Assembly (NCBI GenBank): GCA_937901625.1 | Contig: CALDIE010000114.1 | Span: forward strand, 1 to 7,691 | Source of the DNA: an uncultured Lachnospiraceae bacterium | Lineage (GTDB): Bacteria; Bacillota; Clostridia; Lachnospirales; Lachnospiraceae | DNA: 7,691 nt | Direction: 5' to 3' | In this document: piece after piece, positions 5,878 through 7,691 of the stretch | Numbering within the stretch: the first letter of the stretch is position 1 | How the letters are laid out: the number at the start of each line of letters is the position of its first letter | Notes under the pieces: model-generated | Told to the model about the DNA's origin: nothing | Seen by the model: the letters and a program-made list of their open reading frames with translations, nothing else | The model's database searches: none | Program-made: the position numbers and the translations under genes

Positions 5878-6996
5878 TTATTTTGTGAAGGTAAAGGTTG
5901 TACCCTCCTCCAACAGACTCCATGCGGAAGTCACAACGATCAACTTGTAGTACTCTCCGTCGCAGGTTAACTGCCATACCATGGGATTTCCTGCGGCGTC
6001 CGCCTCCACAAATACAAGAGACTTGTCCTTATACATGCCGATACTTATATCCTGAACCGTCAGACGCTCGATCCCGACTTCGACTTCATAGCAGCCCCTT
6101 TGTTCATTATAGGTAACCGTCAGTTCACAGGAAGGATCCTCAAGCGGCTGTCCGTACATATCTGTCTCTTCCGCATCAGAGTACACTTCCGTATAGGTTC
6201 CCACAGGATCAAAACCCTCTCTTCCATCCTCATTGGGGTCGAAAAGGTATACCGGATCCCAACCGTAATCCTGATAGGAATCAAAGTCCAGATCATTCCG
6301 GCAGATGTAGAGGGTTAAAAATCCCTTGCGGATCGCCTCGGACCTCCACTGCGAGTCCAGCCAGTAATCGAGCGCGTCCGGATAGCCCGCACACATAGCT
6401 TCCATAGTATTCTCACCGCCCTGTCCGGAATCCACTTTCCAGTAGTCGGTGACGATATATCCGTTCTCGTCATGCGTCATCTCCATGCGTCCGAGATCCG
6501 TTCCGCCGCTTAATGTCTGCAATGTGGTACTTCCTTCTATCGCATCGTAGTTCATCAGGCTGTAATATCCCCAAACCAGAGGATTACCGTTTTCAAGGTA
6601 CTCGATGTATCCGAGATTGCAATACGGGATCGAAATATCAGCCTCTTCAAATTCCGGCGCAAGATCCTCCTTGATCACTTCCGTAACGGCTTCGTTAATA
6701 GACTCCCTCTCCAGTTCATAATAGAACACGGGATATTCCTTTTCATACGAATGTTCCGGCTCAGACGTTACCTCCGGCGCCTCCGTTACCTCTGCCTGTG
6801 CTGCCTCTGCCTGTACTGCCCCGTCCGTTGCAAAAGCATCGGGTACCGTCGTTGCTTCTGTTACATCCCCCGAGACCGTAACCACCCCGGCTTCCGGCAC
6901 CTCCTGCGGATGAACATCCGGCGAAAAGGCACTGCATCCGCTAAGGAATAAAACTCCGGTCATCCCCATGACACATCTGACTATCTCTTTTTTCAT
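5878..6996 (-). CDS. Uncharacterised secreted lipoprotein
   Basis: A 372-residue predicted lipoprotein anchored to the outer face of the membrane. It has a short basic N-terminus (MKKEIVR), a hydrophobic stretch and the lipobox LSGC with C21 as the lipidated residue. Residues 22-82 form a Glu/Thr/Ala/Val-rich, low-complexity linker. A first globular part (about 84-250) contains NPLVWGYYSLMNYD, TLQTLSGGTDLGRMEM, GYIVTDYWKVDSG and YQDYGWDPVYLF. A second part (about 263-372) starts DPVGTYTEVYSD and is rich in alternating beta-strand patterns, perhaps a small beta-barrel. The protein is acidic. It resembles hypothetical secreted proteins of gut Clostridia that I recall by pattern only; no function can be assigned. 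The start has AAGGAG 12 bases and GGAG 1 base upstream. It begins 19 bases downstream of the ridA stop, suggesting one transcript. Confidence 0.85.
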   Translation of the reverse strand: MKKEIVRCVMGMTGVLFLSGCSAFSPDVHPQEVPEAGVVTVSGDVTEATTVPDAFATDGAVQAEAAQAEVTEAPEVTSEPEHSYEKEYPVFYYELERESINEAVTEVIKEDLAPEFEEADISIPYCNLGYIEYLENGNPLVWGYYSLMNYDAIEGSTTLQTLSGGTDLGRMEMTHDENGYIVTDYWKVDSGQGGENTMEAMCAGYPDALDYWLDSQWRSEAIRKGFLTLYICRNDLDFDSYQDYGWDPVYLFDPNEDGREGFDPVGTYTEVYSDAEETDMYGQPLEDPSCELTVTYNEQRGCYEVEVGIERLTVQDISIGMYKDKSLVFVEADAAGNPMVWQLTCDGEYYKLIVVTSAWSLLEEGTTFTFTK

Positions 6997-7014
6997 GCTC
7001 CGATCAGACTCCTT

Positions 7015-7395
7015 TTACTTATCACCTGCATAAGCTGTCACTTCCACTTCACAAAGAACATTCTTCGGTAAAGTCTTTACAGCCACACAGCTTCTGGCAG
7101 GCTTTGAAATAAAATACTTTTCGTACACAGCGTTAAACTCACCAAAGTCGCCCATATCACTGATAAAGCAGGTTGTCTTTATAACCTTATCAAATCCAAT
7201 TCCTGCAGCCTCAAGCAGCGCACCCACATTCTCGCAGGCTCTGCTTGTCTGCTCTGCAATTCCTCCCTTCACGACTTCTCCCGATGCCGGATCCACAGGA
7301 ATTTGTCCCGATCCGTAAAAAAATCCCCCATGTATATACCCCTGTGAATAAGGACCTATCGCTGCCGGTGCTTTGTTTGTGGATATAGCTTTCAT
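7015..7395 (-). CDS. ridA: RidA family reactive enamine/imine deaminase
   Basis: RidA (YjgF/YER057c/UK114 family) hydrolyses reactive enamine/imine intermediates such as 2-aminoacrylate released by PLP enzymes, protecting branched-chain amino acid and other pathways; it is a cytoplasmic trimer. The 126-residue protein matches the family length. Visible motifs are APAAIGPYSQG (9-19), FFYGSGQIPVDPASGE (25-40), and PARSCVAVKTLPKN with R101, the expected carboxylate-binding arginine, followed by CEVEVTAYA with E116 at the catalytic-acid position 15 residues on. The start at 7395 is chosen because GAGGAGA (7407-7401) sits five bases upstream and the family begins near this Met; an in-frame extension to 7512 has no family similarity. 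The lipoprotein gene follows it on the same strand. Confidence 0.95.
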   Translation of the reverse strand: MKAISTNKAPAAIGPYSQGYIHGGFFYGSGQIPVDPASGEVVKGGIAEQTSRACENVGALLEAAGIGFDKVIKTTCFISDMGDFGEFNAVYEKYFISKPARSCVAVKTLPKNVLCEVEVTAYAGDK

Positions 7396-7400
7396 AAATA

Positions 7401-7420
7401 TCTCCTCATAGTTAATTATA
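7401..7420 (-). promoter_or_regulatory. ridA ribosome binding site and candidate -10 element
   Basis: GAGGAGA (7407-7401) is a strong ribosome binding site that fixes the ridA start. A perfect TATAAT lies at 7420-7415 but the region 16-18 bases before it has only a weak -35 (TTTTTG), and the predicted start of transcription would fall almost on the ribosome binding site, leaving a leader of about 13 bases. The ribosome binding site is secure; the promoter is tentative. Confidence 0.45.
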
Positions 7421-7495
7421 TGCGACCAAAATTTATGCAAAAATAAGTATCTGACTCCAACTATGCTTTGCCAATGGATAGACATATCTTTGCCT

Positions 7496-7514
7496 GAGTT
7501 ATATAATATCACTC
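7496..7514. repeat. 19-base near-perfect palindrome upstream of ridA
   Basis: GAGT and ACTC flank an AT-rich core in which ATAT pairs with ATAT about a central base; eight of nine positions pair. It lies about 100 bases before the ridA start and about 10 bases after the stop of the upstream permease gene. The size and symmetry suit a dimeric repressor operator, but no regulator can be named. A weak hairpin terminator is unlikely because no T-tract follows. Confidence 0.35.
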
Positions 7515-7523
7515 ACAAGGATT

Positions 7524-7691
7524 TTATTCCACATTCTTTAGTGCTTCATCCATCGATAATTTTTTAATCTTTTTGTATTCAAGCAATAATATAATCAGAT
7601 ATCCTAAAACTTCTGTAAAAAACACCTTGTAGTATACCTCACTGCCAATAATAAACCTTATCCACCCGGATTTCATATACTCACCAATATT
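7524..7691 (-). CDS. C-terminal fragment of a probable FtsX-like ABC transporter permease, cut by window edge
   Basis: Reading from the right edge, 55 codons stay open to a TAA at 7524-7526. The fragment contains a hydrophobic segment VFFTEVLGYLIILLL, then a basic stretch EYKKIKKLSMDEALKNVE at the very C-terminus. A last membrane helix followed by a basic (R/K)-KIKK and ALKxxE ending is what FtsX/MacB-type permeases usually show, so the protein is probably the membrane subunit of an ABC transporter with its N-terminal part beyond base 7691. With so little visible, another membrane protein, or a separate 50-residue ORF starting at the internal Met, cannot be excluded. AT-rich codon use differs from the arg genes. 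Confidence 0.55.
   Translation of the reverse strand, partial: NIGEYMKSGWIRFIIGSEVYYKVFFTEVLGYLIILLLEYKKIKKLSMDEALKNVE

Noticed and set aside
7396..7512. N-terminal extension of RidA by 39 residues from the ATG at 7512
   Set aside because: The internal ATG at 7395 has a strong GAGGAG site and matches the family start and length; the extension has no family similarity and covers regulatory sequence.

Overview
The window comes from a Firmicute, most likely a Clostridia member of the Lachnospiraceae. The evidence is the moderate GC content, strong AGGAGG-type ribosome binding sites, U-tract hairpin terminators, a lipobox lipoprotein with a Glu/Thr/Ala-rich linker, and the style of the Arg proteins. 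The assignment rests on recognising protein families by eye; no search was run.

Left part, minus strand (1-3786). An arginine (ornithine-branch) operon reads, in transcription order, GNAT acetyltransferase, argJ, argB, argD. The genes are tightly packed: gaps of 17 and 12 bases, then an ATGA overlap between argB and argD. argD runs off the left edge. ArgJ makes N-acetylglutamate and recycles the acetyl group, ArgB phosphorylates N-acetylglutamate, and ArgD transaminates the semialdehyde. The ArgC step between ArgB and ArgD, and ornithine carbamoyltransferase (ArgF), are not in the window.

Centre (3787-4158). A 372-base divergent intergenic region lies between this operon and argG. It holds a candidate promoter for each direction and two leaders that can fold. 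The minus-strand leader contains a possible 24-codon upstream ORF whose ribosome binding site lies inside a hairpin. The argG leader has two consecutive hairpins before a very strong Shine-Dalgarno site. This is the least explained part of the window.

Plus strand (4159-5828). argG (argininosuccinate synthase, penultimate step to arginine) is followed by a small DUF1294 membrane protein. A hairpin with A and T tracts on both sides ends this unit and can also serve the convergent unit from the right.

Right part, minus strand (5878-7691). ridA (enamine/imine deaminase) is followed 19 bases later by an uncharacterised lipoprotein gene, probably as one transcript. At the right edge is the C-terminal end of what looks like an FtsX-type ABC transporter permease.

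Most of the window is ordinary biosynthetic chromosome. No mobile element, CRISPR array, tRNA or rRNA was seen. The observations worth following up are the two structured leaders, the GNAT gene at the head of the arg operon, the Cys-Thr cleavage site of ArgJ, and the unknown lipoprotein.
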